35,502 nucleotides of DNA from a virus. Positions 17,346 to 25,161 of the stretch are shown here, in pieces (the stretch's first letter is position 1; each line of letters opens with the position of its first letter). The notes under the pieces are model-generated. The model was given only the letters and a program-made list of their open reading frames with translations. It did not search any database and was not told where the DNA came from. The position numbers were made by a program, and so were the translations under genes. The stretch covers positions 1 to 35,502 of IMG/VR virus record IMGVR_UViG_3300032287_002319; one strand, given 5' to 3'.

Positions 17346-17519
17346 ATGGAGAGAGCAGAATTGGTAATTACTGCCCTGCAGCAACGCATTGGGGAACTTG
17401 TTTCAAACTATGAAACACAGATTGCTGTTCTTAGAGCAGACCTAACACAACTGTCTCAAGAAAAAGAAGACAAAGAAAAAGCAATAGAAGAATACTCTGA
17501 AACAATTAAGAAGAAGTAA
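17346..17519 (+). CDS. Small coiled-coil protein, unknown function
   Basis: This short gene encodes 57 residues beginning MERAELVITALQQRIGEL and ending ETIKKK. It has an AGGGG ribosome site at 17334-17338, overlapping the stop codon of the previous gene. The sequence is a single amphipathic helix with charged C-terminal heptads (SQEKEDKEKAIEEY). It resembles the preceding small protein in style but is not obviously a duplicate. It lies in the region between fibres and replication genes where some phages keep lysis or regulatory genes; nothing in it (no membrane segment, no lipobox) supports a lysis role. Confidence 0.7.
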   Translation: MERAELVITALQQRIGELVSNYETQIAVLRADLTQLSQEKEDKEKAIEEYSETIKKK

Positions 17520-17536
17520 TCAGAGACCTTAAATAG

Positions 17537-17728
17537 ATGTTAACTTGCAAACGATGCACAGGTAGAATTTTTATTGATAGGCAATACACTTCTCAAATGC
17601 ATATTGAGACCTACTGTGTGCGCTGTGGTGAGAGAAAGTTTTATCATCCCCCGCAAGAAAGTAGGGAGGGCAGATGGCTACTGCTAAACGAAAAATACAG
17701 AGCGAAGAATACAATCAGTCCACTGTAA
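17537..17728 (+). CDS. Zinc-ribbon protein, unknown function
   Basis: This 63-residue protein has two CxxC knuckles: CKRC at residues 4-7 and CVRC at about 27-30, separated by a strand-rich segment (GRIFIDRQYTSQMHIETY). This is a typical zinc ribbon. It may bind nucleic acid or act as a protein-interaction module. The ribosome site is poor. Its last 55 nt overlap the following HTH gene in a different frame, the longest overlap in the window. The overlap does not present a good slippery heptamer and the downstream gene has its own strong ribosome site, so two separate proteins are likely. Confidence 0.7.
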   Translation: MLTCKRCTGRIFIDRQYTSQMHIETYCVRCGERKFYHPPQESREGRWLLLNEKYRAKNTISPL

Positions 17729-18216
17729 TAAAAGGAAACCAAAAAATATGGTTTTTAAATGGTGACCTTGTTAGGATGCATCATAACTCTAGATCAACAG
17801 GAATGACTTCTTTTTATAACATTACAAAAGATAGACTTGAAACTTGCTTGCGTACTGATTTTAGGCGTAACCGTGAAAGAGCATACACTATAACAGAAAC
17901 TGCTATTCTTGTCAATAGACATAGAAAGTATATACCAAGATTAATTAAAGCAGGAACTATTCCTGGACCAACAGGCTCAAGAAAAGGCGGGGAACCAGGA
18001 TGGCAAGTAAGAGCATACTATTCAGAATCACAAGTAAAAGAGATACGTGCTATACTTGCAAGTATACATATTGGTCAACCAAGAAAAGACAAATTAATAA
18101 CAAATAACATGACTCCTACTACGCAAGAATTGACAAGGCGTATGGGAGATGGTATTCTTACATATACAAAGACAGAAGATGGAAGATTTATTCCAACTTG
18201 GTCAGAGAGCATTTAA
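17674..18216 (+). CDS. HTH DNA-binding protein, putative regulator
   Basis: This 180-residue basic protein has a central helix-turn-helix of MerR/excisionase type: YTITETAILVNRHRKYIPRL at residues about 70-89, followed by a basic loop (IPGPTGSRKGGEPG) and a YYSESQVKEI helix. The N-terminal 50 residues and the basic RRNRERA stretch may add DNA contacts. A GGGAGGG ribosome site lies 3-4 nt before the ATG. It lies at the junction between structural and replication genes, a sensible place for a regulator of the early-late switch. That role is inferred. It is the only clear candidate transcription factor in the window besides the 51-residue HTH at 28657. Confidence 0.65.
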   Translation: MATAKRKIQSEEYNQSTVIKGNQKIWFLNGDLVRMHHNSRSTGMTSFYNITKDRLETCLRTDFRRNRERAYTITETAILVNRHRKYIPRLIKAGTIPGPTGSRKGGEPGWQVRAYYSESQVKEIRAILASIHIGQPRKDKLITNNMTPTTQELTRRMGDGILTYTKTEDGRFIPTWSESI

Positions 18217-18234
18217 AATAGGAATGGGTGGGTA

Positions 18235-18444
18235 ATGGAAAACGATTCAACAAAGGTAAACGTAACACTTGGATATACTCTTAACCTGGGAAATTTCCAG
18301 TCACTAAGACTTGATCTTGGCGTTATTGACAGCAAGCGTGATGGTGAAACAACAGAGCAGGCTTTTGATCGTGTCTATAAGTTTGTAGAAGATAAACTTA
18401 CAGATAAGATTAAGGAAGCACAAGAAGAGGCTTCCGAAGGATAA
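18235..18444 (+). CDS. Small conserved-looking protein before the replication genes, unknown
   Basis: This 69-residue protein has an N-terminal beta part (VNVTLGYTLNLGNFQSLRLD) and a C-terminal acidic amphipathic helix (EQAFDRVYKFVEDKLTDKI). There is no signal peptide or Cys. The stop overlaps the start of the next gene (TAATG), so it belongs to the replication transcription unit and may be coupled to it. A GGGTGGG ribosome site precedes the ATG. I do not recognise a family. A replication accessory role is only suggested by its neighbours. Confidence 0.7.
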   Translation: MENDSTKVNVTLGYTLNLGNFQSLRLDLGVIDSKRDGETTEQAFDRVYKFVEDKLTDKIKEAQEEASEG

Positions 18445-18752
18445 TGGCTGACCGCAAAGACCGCATGGCTTTGCTCAGTAGGTTCAACAAATTTTATACA
18501 CAACGCTTTGAGCGTAAGTCTAATATGAACTTAAATGTTGAACAGTGGGCAGCAGATGCTCTCGTAGAATCATATGGCATTTCCCAATGTTATGATTTAT
18601 TGGAATATTACTTTAGTGTTGCACAAGATCCCACATGGAATTATTTTGCTTACAATGCAGAAAAAATTCTTAATGGTAAACTAGAAGTAGAAGAAGATGT
18701 TAAACAAAGAGCAGAACTAAGAAGGAAAGCAAAGGAGTGGCTGAGTGAATAA
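18444..18752 (+). CDS. Helicase-loader-like small protein, putative
   Basis: This 102-residue, mostly helical protein ends 8 nt inside the DnaB helicase gene and starts on the stop codon of the gene before, so it is translationally coupled to the helicase. It contains a basic N-terminus (MADRKDRMALLSRFNKFYTQRFERK), a compact helical centre (SYGISQCYDLLEYYF) and a charged terminal helix. Many phages place a small helicase loader immediately upstream of their DnaB gene, and the size and fold content fit. No loader motif is visible, so the role is an inference from context. Confidence 0.5.
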   Translation: MADRKDRMALLSRFNKFYTQRFERKSNMNLNVEQWAADALVESYGISQCYDLLEYYFSVAQDPTWNYFAYNAEKILNGKLEVEEDVKQRAELRRKAKEWLSE

Positions 18753-19968
18753 TACAGAGGCAAAAGTAATCTCCGCAGTCCTAGCAGATAAGCAACTTCA
18801 TGTTTTGCTACAAGCAAATGTAGAAACATTGCTTCGTACACACAATGACGTATGGAATTTTATTAGACTGTATGCAGAAAATAATGGTACAGTTCCACCA
18901 ACATCTTTAGTCGTTGAAAAGTTTAGAGACTTCCAACCAGTACAGGGCATTGGTGCAACAAAGCATCACCTAGAAGAATTACAAACAGAATACTTAAATG
19001 ACAGTCTTAAAGATATTCTAAGATCAGCAGCAGGTGAAGTTCAAAATGGCCAAGGATCAATGGCTCTTGAAGATCTTATTGCAAAGACTTCACAACTTAA
19101 AAAGAATACATCCGCAATTCGTGATATTGATGCAACAGATATTGATTCTGCAATTGCATACTTTGAGCAAGTAAAAGAACAACAAGCATTGGGCCACAGA
19201 GGAATTAAAACAGGTTTGCCAGGGTTTGACAACTATCTTCCATCTGGAATCATGCCAGGTCAGCTAGGAGTCTTTCTAGCATACCCAGGTATAGGAAAGT
19301 CATGGATGGCCCTATACTTTGCTGTACAGGCCTGGAAACAGGGTAAGACACCCCTTATTATCTCCCTTGAGATGAGTGAGACAGAAGTTCGCAACCGTGC
19401 ATTTACAATTATGGGAGAAGGCCTTTGGTCTCATCGCAAACTATCAAACGGTGAGATTGAACTTGATATGATGAAGAAGTGGCATACAGATAAAATTGAT
19501 GGTCGTCCACCTTTCCACATTATTTCTAATGACTCTGGTGGAGAAGTAACCCCTTCAGTTATCCGTGGAAAACTAGATCAGTACAAGCCTGACTTTGTTG
19601 TTGTTGATTATCTACAGTTGATGAATCCAAATCAAAAGGCTGATAATGAAACGGTAAAGATGAAGAACCTTTCACGAGAACTTAAACTAATGGCTATTAG
19701 TGAAGAAGTCCCTATCATTGCTATCTCATCTGCTACTCCAGATGATGTTAAAGATCTTTCTACAGTTCCTACGCTTGCACAAACCGCATGGTCAAGACAG
19801 ATTGCATATGATGCTGACTGGGTACTAGCCATGGGTCGTGCAACGAATAGTGATATTATTGAATGTGCATTTAGAAAGAATAGAAATGGTTTTATGGGTG
19901 ACTTCTTAGTTCAGTGTGACTTTGATAAAGGTTACTACAGATATAAGGATTTTGAAGATGGCAAGTAA
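18745..19968 (+). CDS. dnaB: Replicative DNA helicase, DnaB-like
   Basis: This 407-residue ATP-dependent helicase is expected to form a hexamer that unwinds the fork 5' to 3' and recruits primase. The RecA-like C-terminal domain is complete: Walker A AYPGIGKS at 179-186, catalytic Glu in SLEM (209), Walker B VVVDYLQLM at 285-293, and the FRKNRNG arginine region near 377-383. The usual SQ after the third motif is replaced (ISSATPD, near 327-333), an unusual change at the gamma-phosphate-sensing position. The N-terminal domain is short, making the protein smaller than the 450-470 residues of cellular DnaB. The start is GTG with an AAGGAG site at 18732-18737, overlapping the loader-like gene by 8 nt. 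Primase follows with an 11-nt overlap. Confidence 0.92.
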   Translation: MNNTEAKVISAVLADKQLHVLLQANVETLLRTHNDVWNFIRLYAENNGTVPPTSLVVEKFRDFQPVQGIGATKHHLEELQTEYLNDSLKDILRSAAGEVQNGQGSMALEDLIAKTSQLKKNTSAIRDIDATDIDSAIAYFEQVKEQQALGHRGIKTGLPGFDNYLPSGIMPGQLGVFLAYPGIGKSWMALYFAVQAWKQGKTPLIISLEMSETEVRNRAFTIMGEGLWSHRKLSNGEIELDMMKKWHTDKIDGRPPFHIISNDSGGEVTPSVIRGKLDQYKPDFVVVDYLQLMNPNQKADNETVKMKNLSRELKLMAISEEVPIIAISSATPDDVKDLSTVPTLAQTAWSRQIAYDADWVLAMGRATNSDIIECAFRKNRNGFMGDFLVQCDFDKGYYRYKDFEDGK

Positions 19969-20884
19969 AGATATATATACAGAGGATCAGATTCGTCGTG
20001 TTCTTAACGGAGCAGGTATTGATATTGAGGCAGAGTTTGGTTCCGACTTTATTATCTTTTGTCCTTATCACAATAACAACAGAACTCCTGCTGGAGAAGT
20101 ATCTAAAGAGTCTGGATTGTTCTTTTGTTTTGGCTGTCAAGTAACAAAGAATCTAACTGAGTTAATTATGTTTATGTCAAATAGAACATATTTTGAGGCT
20201 GCACGATACATTAAGAGCAAAGAACAAGAGTCAAACCTTTCTTCTGTAATTGATAAAGCCCTGTATGCTCCCGCAGATTTTGTTCAGTACGATGAACTGC
20301 TTATTAAAAGATTAAATAATCAAGCAACTGAATCACCAAGAGCAATGAGATATTTTGAGGGTCGCAGCATCACAAAAGATTCTGTGATAAAATTTAGTCT
20401 AGGGTTTTCAGAAAAGCAAGACTCAGTAACAATTCCTATGGCAACTCCTGATGGAATGTGTATTGGTTTTGTTGCTAGAACTATTGAGGGTAAAGACTTT
20501 AAAAATACCCCAGGTCTACCAAAGAGTAAGATTTTGTTTAACTTACACAGAGTTAAAACATCAACAACGGTCTATGTAGTTGAATCATCATTTGATGCTA
20601 TTAGGCTTGATCAAGTAGGTTTCCCAGCAGTTGCAACACTGGGGGCTAATGTTTCTGCATCGCAGATTAAACTATTAGCAAAGTACTTCAATAATGTTGT
20701 GCTTGTTGCAGACAACGATGAGGCTGGCTCTATCATGAAAGATAAACTAGTTGAGAAACTAGGTCACCTTATTACAGTAATACAGTTAGATAAAAAATAC
20801 AAAGACATAGGCGATATGGATGATGAGGCAATTAAAAAGTTGGAGTTCCAATTTGACAATTCAATCATCGCCATGCTAAAATAA
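19958..20884 (+). CDS. dnaG: DNA primase, DnaG-like
   Basis: This 308-residue primase makes RNA primers for lagging-strand synthesis. The N-terminal CHC2 zinc site is C35, H38, C57 and C60. The Toprim domain shows the invariant Glu in YVVESSFDAIRL (E209) and the DxD in VLVADNDEAG (D252, D254). The C-terminal helicase-interaction domain of cellular DnaG is absent, so this is a compact phage form. A longer in-frame ATG exists at 19916, but the ATG at 19958 is preferred because AAGGA lies just upstream and the protein then begins MASKDIYTEDQI. The gene overlaps the helicase stop codon by 11 nt, so the two are co-produced. Confidence 0.92.
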   Translation: MASKDIYTEDQIRRVLNGAGIDIEAEFGSDFIIFCPYHNNNRTPAGEVSKESGLFFCFGCQVTKNLTELIMFMSNRTYFEAARYIKSKEQESNLSSVIDKALYAPADFVQYDELLIKRLNNQATESPRAMRYFEGRSITKDSVIKFSLGFSEKQDSVTIPMATPDGMCIGFVARTIEGKDFKNTPGLPKSKILFNLHRVKTSTTVYVVESSFDAIRLDQVGFPAVATLGANVSASQIKLLAKYFNNVVLVADNDEAGSIMKDKLVEKLGHLITVIQLDKKYKDIGDMDDEAIKKLEFQFDNSIIAMLK

Positions 20885-20916
20885 AAAACATAACAAACAT
20901 ATAGGAGAAAAATAAA

Positions 20917-21570
20917 ATGGCTATTGTAAAGGGACTAAAAAATATCAACGCATTGGTAGACAAGCCCAAGTATGAAGGCACAGGCACAAAGGTTCGTTGG
21001 CTCAAGTTGGCTGATGGACAATCAGTAAAGATCCGCTTCATTGAAGAGCTTGATGAAGATTCAGCAAATTATAATGAGGCTCGTGGTCTTGCACTCGTTG
21101 TTTCAGAACACACAAACCCAAAGGACTATAAGCGTAAGGCTGTAGATACAATGGACACAGAAGGTCGTGACTGGGCAGAAGAGATGCACCGCAAGGATAT
21201 GAAGGCAGGCTGGAGAGCACGTCTTCGCTTCTACTGCAACGTACTTGTAGATGACGGCATTGAAGCGCCATATGTGGCTATTTGGTCAATGGGTGTTAGC
21301 AAGCAATCTGCATTTAATACTATTCGTGAATACGCACTGGAGACAGGCAGTATTTCAAATCTTACTTGGAAGGTGAAGCGTAATGGTCAGGGAACTGAAA
21401 CATCATACACACTTATTCCAGGTGCTCCAGATAAGGAACCATTTGAATGGGCAGAAGTTGAACCCTTCCCACTAGAGAAGGCACTCAACAAGATTCCTTA
21501 TGCTGAACAGGAAGCCTTTTATCTAGGCTTTGATACACCAGGTACTGCATCCACAAACATGGACTGGTAA
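20917..21570 (+). CDS. ssb: Single-stranded DNA-binding protein, putative
   Basis: This 217-residue protein lies between primase and DNA polymerase III alpha and is likely the phage ssDNA-binding protein that coats template strands and coordinates replication and recombination. Its N-terminal half is beta-rich (VRWLKLADGQSVKIRFIEEL), followed by basic and aromatic residues (GWRARLRFYCNVLV, PYVAIWSMGV) suited to an OB-like fold. The C-terminus is acidic and aromatic and ends STNMDW, similar in character to the protein-interaction tip of bacterial SSB and phage gp2.5/gp32. A TAGGAGA ribosome site precedes the ATG. The family is not certain from the sequence alone, and an exact SSB signature was not identified. 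Confidence 0.65.
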   Translation: MAIVKGLKNINALVDKPKYEGTGTKVRWLKLADGQSVKIRFIEELDEDSANYNEARGLALVVSEHTNPKDYKRKAVDTMDTEGRDWAEEMHRKDMKAGWRARLRFYCNVLVDDGIEAPYVAIWSMGVSKQSAFNTIREYALETGSISNLTWKVKRNGQGTETSYTLIPGAPDKEPFEWAEVEPFPLEKALNKIPYAEQEAFYLGFDTPGTASTNMDW

Positions 21571-21578
21571 TACACTAG

Positions 21579-24500
21579 GTGAATTACGTAGGTTTGCATG
21601 TCCATACACACTATTCCTTGATGGATGGTGTTGCTACTCCAGAAGAATACATTGACCGTGCAGTTGAGTTAGGAATGACAGCAATTGCCATTACTGACCA
21701 CGGGACTTTATCTGGGCATAGGGAACTGCACCGTATTGCAAAAGCAAAGGGCATCAAACCAATTCTTGGCATAGAAGGCTATTTGGCATTAGATAGACAT
21801 GATAAAAGGGATAAGTCCGAAAGGGTAGGTCCACTTGATGTTAATTTTTTCCATATAGTTCTTCTTGCTAAGAATCAAAAAGGTTTAGAAAACCTCAATA
21901 AGTTAAATGAAATTGCATGGACAGATGGTTTTTATCGTAAGCCACGAATTGACTTTGATGTATTAGATCAATATGGCGATGGACTTATTATTCTATCTGC
22001 TTGTCAAGGTGGACTAATTGCAAAAGCTATTGAGAATGAAGAGTATGCTTTTGCAAAAGAAAAAGTTCAGTGGTTTAAGAATCGTTTTAAAGATGACTTC
22101 TACATTGAACTAATGCCACACAATCCAAAGAATATCAACGATGAGCTTGTTGAATTAGCAAAAGCATTTGATGTTAAGGTTGTTGTTACTCCCGACTGTC
22201 ATCATGCTGACACAAGTCAAAAAGAAATTCAGGAGATGATGCTCCTGCTAAATACCCACGGTAAAGTATTAAAAGAATCAACATTTGAAAAATCAAAGAA
22301 GATTGACAATATGATGGAACGTATAGACTATCTATATGGTGAAGATCGTCAAATGTCATTTAGAAATTTTGACATTCATCTTCTTTCATATGAAGAAATG
22401 AAGTCTGCAATGGCAGAGCAAGGCCATACAGATAAAGAAATGTTTACAAGTTCTTTAGAAATTGCAGATAAGATTGAAGAATATGACATTAAGTCTGGAC
22501 TTGACTTGCTTCCAGTTCAATATAAAAACCCAGACAAAGAACTAAAAGACCTTGCACTTGAAGGTTTGAAAGAACGTAAAGTAGATTCTCAAGAATACCT
22601 TGATCGTCTTGATGAAGAACTTACAATTATTAAAGATAAAAAGTTTGGTCCTTACTTTCTAGTTGTTCGCAATATGCTTAACTGGGCAAAGAAAGAAGAA
22701 ATCATGGTAGGTCCAGGTCGTGGATCTGCAGCAGGATCACTTCTTTGTTATGCTCTTGGTATTACTGACATTGATCCGATTAAACATGGACTTTTGTTCT
22801 TCCGTTTTATTAACCCAGAACGTAATGATTTTCCAGATATTGACTCTGATATCCAAGACAACCGTCGTGATGAAGTAAAAGATTATCTAGTTAGACAGTA
22901 TCGCCATGTTGCTTCTATTGCAACATTCATGCAGTTTAAAGATAAGAATATTGTTAAGGATGTATCTCGTGTTTTAAATATTCCGCTTGCAGATGCAAAC
23001 AAAGTAAACAAGCAAATTGATACTTGGGATGAATATTGCACCTCAAAGTCAGCAGCATGGTTTAGAGAGAAGTACCCAGAGGTTGAGGTTTACGGAGAAC
23101 AATTACGTGGACGTATCAAGGGCACAGGTATTCACGCTGCTGGAGTTGTAACATCTAAGGATCCAATATTTAGATATGCCCCAATGGAAACAAGATCAGT
23201 TGCTGGACAAGATGAGCGTATTCCTGTTGTTGCTGTAGATATGGGAGAGGCCGAAAACATTGGTTTGATTAAGATTGATGCGTTAGGTCTAAAAACTTTG
23301 ACGGTACTTAAAGACTGTATTGATATTATTAAAGAGCGTGAAGGAACAAAGATTGATCCATTAAAGATTAATATGGATGATGCTAATGTTTACACAATGC
23401 TTTCAGATGGGTATACAAAGGGTGTGTTTCAGTGTGAAGCAGCACCATACACAAACCTTCTTATTAAGATGCGTGTAAAGAATCTTGAAGAACTTGCTGC
23501 ATCAAACGCTCTTGTTCGTCCTGGGGCAATGAACACAATTGGAAAAGATTACATTGCTATTAAGCATGGTCGTCAAAATCCAGATTACAAGCACCAAATT
23601 CTTAAATCATTTACGGAGGAAACCTATGGCTGTATTCTTTACCAGGAACAAGTTATGCAAGCATGCGTACACCTTGGCGGTATGTCCATGTCGGAAGCAG
23701 ATAAAGTTAGAAAGATCATTGGAAAGAAAAAAGATGCTAAAGAGTTTGATGAGTTTAAAGATAGATTTGTTGCTGGAGCATCTGCGTACATTTCGCCAAA
23801 CAAAGCCTTAGACCTATGGCATGACTTTGAGGCTCACGCAGGGTACTCATTTAATAAGTCCCACGCAGTAGCATATTCAACACTTTCATATTGGACAGCA
23901 TGGCTAAAGTACCACTATCCATTAGAGTTTATGTATTCACTATTAAAGAATGAGAAGGATAAAGATGCACGTACTGAGTACCTTATTGAAGCAAAAAGAA
24001 TGGGAATTAACGTTAAGTTGCCTCACATTAACGAGTCAGATATTGATTTTAAGATTGAAGGTAAGGGTATACGCTTTGGTTTGTCAGGTATTAAGTTTAT
24101 CTCAGACAAGATTGCTGAGAGATACATGGCTGCTAGACCTTTTAAGTCATACGCTGAACTTGAGGAGTTTACGTTTACTAAAGGAAACGGAGTTAACTCT
24201 CGTGCTCTTCAAGCATTACGAATCATCGGTGCAGCAACATTTGAAGACAGCCCACGTAATGATCAAGAGATTAAAGAAAATCTCTACGAGTATCTAAACC
24301 TCCCTGAGTTTAATATGCAAGTACCTCAACACTACTATGCCTACATTCAAGAATCAGAAGACTACGAAGAGACTGGATCATTTGTTATGCTTGGAATGAT
24401 AAAATCAGTCAAGCGTGGCAAGGGGTGGTCAAGAGTTGAATTTCTTGATAAGACTGGAAGTGTTGGAATCTTTGATGATGAGAACACAACAATTGAAACT

Positions 24501-24851
24501 GGTAAAACTTATTTAATTCTTGTTAGTGATAACAGAATTGTAAATGCAATTCCTGCTGACAGCATTAAAGAATCAAAAGATGCTTTAGTAAAGTTTTTAA
24601 ATTATAAGCAGTTGCCGTATAAAGGTGAAGAGCAGTTTGTGGTTTCTTTTAAGCCAAGAATGACTAAGGCTGGAAAAAAGATGGCAAACCTTGTTGTAGC
24701 CGATGCTGCAAGAGAACTTCACTCAGTTCTTGTATTTCCTACAGCATTTTCTAAAGCTTACATGACTATTGAAGAAGGAAATGTTTACAAGGTTTCTTTG
24801 GGTAAAACTAAAGATGGAACAGTTATATTGGAGGATGTAGTAAATGTTTGA
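21579..24851 (+). CDS. dnaE: DNA polymerase III alpha subunit (DnaE type)
   Basis: This 1090-residue replicative polymerase is essentially full length for the DnaE family. The N-terminal PHP domain keeps all nine candidate metal ligands: H7, H9, D16, H41, E66, H92, C142, D206 and H208, spaced as in mycobacterial DnaE1, where the PHP domain is the proofreading exonuclease. The palm has GPGRGSAAGS followed by the catalytic PDIDSD (D420, D422) and the third Asp in KIDALGL (D567). A helix-hairpin-helix and an OB domain (VMLGMIKSVKRGKGWSRVEF) lie near the C-terminus. The start is GTG with a weak ribosome site 8 nt after the SSB-like gene. The end overlaps MazG by 8 nt. No DnaQ-like exonuclease or sliding clamp gene is visible in the window, so the host clamp is probably used. 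Confidence 0.96.
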   Translation: MNYVGLHVHTHYSLMDGVATPEEYIDRAVELGMTAIAITDHGTLSGHRELHRIAKAKGIKPILGIEGYLALDRHDKRDKSERVGPLDVNFFHIVLLAKNQKGLENLNKLNEIAWTDGFYRKPRIDFDVLDQYGDGLIILSACQGGLIAKAIENEEYAFAKEKVQWFKNRFKDDFYIELMPHNPKNINDELVELAKAFDVKVVVTPDCHHADTSQKEIQEMMLLLNTHGKVLKESTFEKSKKIDNMMERIDYLYGEDRQMSFRNFDIHLLSYEEMKSAMAEQGHTDKEMFTSSLEIADKIEEYDIKSGLDLLPVQYKNPDKELKDLALEGLKERKVDSQEYLDRLDEELTIIKDKKFGPYFLVVRNMLNWAKKEEIMVGPGRGSAAGSLLCYALGITDIDPIKHGLLFFRFINPERNDFPDIDSDIQDNRRDEVKDYLVRQYRHVASIATFMQFKDKNIVKDVSRVLNIPLADANKVNKQIDTWDEYCTSKSAAWFREKYPEVEVYGEQLRGRIKGTGIHAAGVVTSKDPIFRYAPMETRSVAGQDERIPVVAVDMGEAENIGLIKIDALGLKTLTVLKDCIDIIKEREGTKIDPLKINMDDANVYTMLSDGYTKGVFQCEAAPYTNLLIKMRVKNLEELAASNALVRPGAMNTIGKDYIAIKHGRQNPDYKHQILKSFTEETYGCILYQEQVMQACVHLGGMSMSEADKVRKIIGKKKDAKEFDEFKDRFVAGASAYISPNKALDLWHDFEAHAGYSFNKSHAVAYSTLSYWTAWLKYHYPLEFMYSLLKNEKDKDARTEYLIEAKRMGINVKLPHINESDIDFKIEGKGIRFGLSGIKFISDKIAERYMAARPFKSYAELEEFTFTKGNGVNSRALQALRIIGAATFEDSPRNDQEIKENLYEYLNLPEFNMQVPQHYYAYIQESEDYEETGSFVMLGMIKSVKRGKGWSRVEFLDKTGSVGIFDDENTTIETGKTYLILVSDNRIVNAIPADSIKESKDALVKFLNYKQLPYKGEEQFVVSFKPRMTKAGKKMANLVVADAARELHSVLVFPTAFSKAYMTIEEGNVYKVSLGKTKDGTVILEDVVNV

Positions 24852-25161
24852 TCAGTTAGCAATTGATTTGCACAAGGTAGCAGTTGAAAAAGGCTTTTGG
24901 CCAGAAGATGTTGATGATATTTTTGTTGCTAAACAACTAATGATGATTGTATCTGAGGTTGTTGAAGTAATGGAAGCAGTTCGCAAAGATAAAGGCGAAC
25001 ATGAAATTTCCAAAGAGTTTGCAGATATTATTATTCGCACATTAGACCTTTATGCAGGAATGGTTGAAGCAGGGTATACTAGAGATTCACTTGATCATAT
25101 TCTTAAAGAAAAAACGGAATTTAACAAGACTAGACCAGAGAAGCATGGGGTACGATTTTAA
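24844..25161 (+). CDS. mazG: MazG-like nucleoside triphosphate pyrophosphohydrolase
   Basis: This 105-residue all-alpha enzyme should hydrolyse (d)NTPs to monophosphate and pyrophosphate, controlling nucleotide pools or (p)ppGpp-related signalling during infection. The metal-binding signature is intact: E38-x2-E41 (SEVVEVMEA) and E58-x2-D61 (KEFADIIIRTLDLY). The length matches single-domain phage MazG proteins. The ATG overlaps the polymerase stop by 8 nt and the stop overlaps the RecA start (TAATG), so it is embedded in the replication unit. Its precise substrate cannot be read from sequence. Confidence 0.9.
   Translation: MFDQLAIDLHKVAVEKGFWPEDVDDIFVAKQLMMIVSEVVEVMEAVRKDKGEHEISKEFADIIIRTLDLYAGMVEAGYTRDSLDHILKEKTEFNKTRPEKHGVRF

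Noticed and set aside
17672-17728. Possible -1 frameshift fusing the zinc-ribbon protein to the HTH protein
   Set aside because: No X-XXY-YYZ heptamer in the right phase lies in the overlap and the HTH gene has its own strong ribosome site.
23539-24297. Two + strand frames (90 and 115 residues) inside DnaE
   Set aside because: They are shadows of the polymerase in another frame, with no recognisable motifs.
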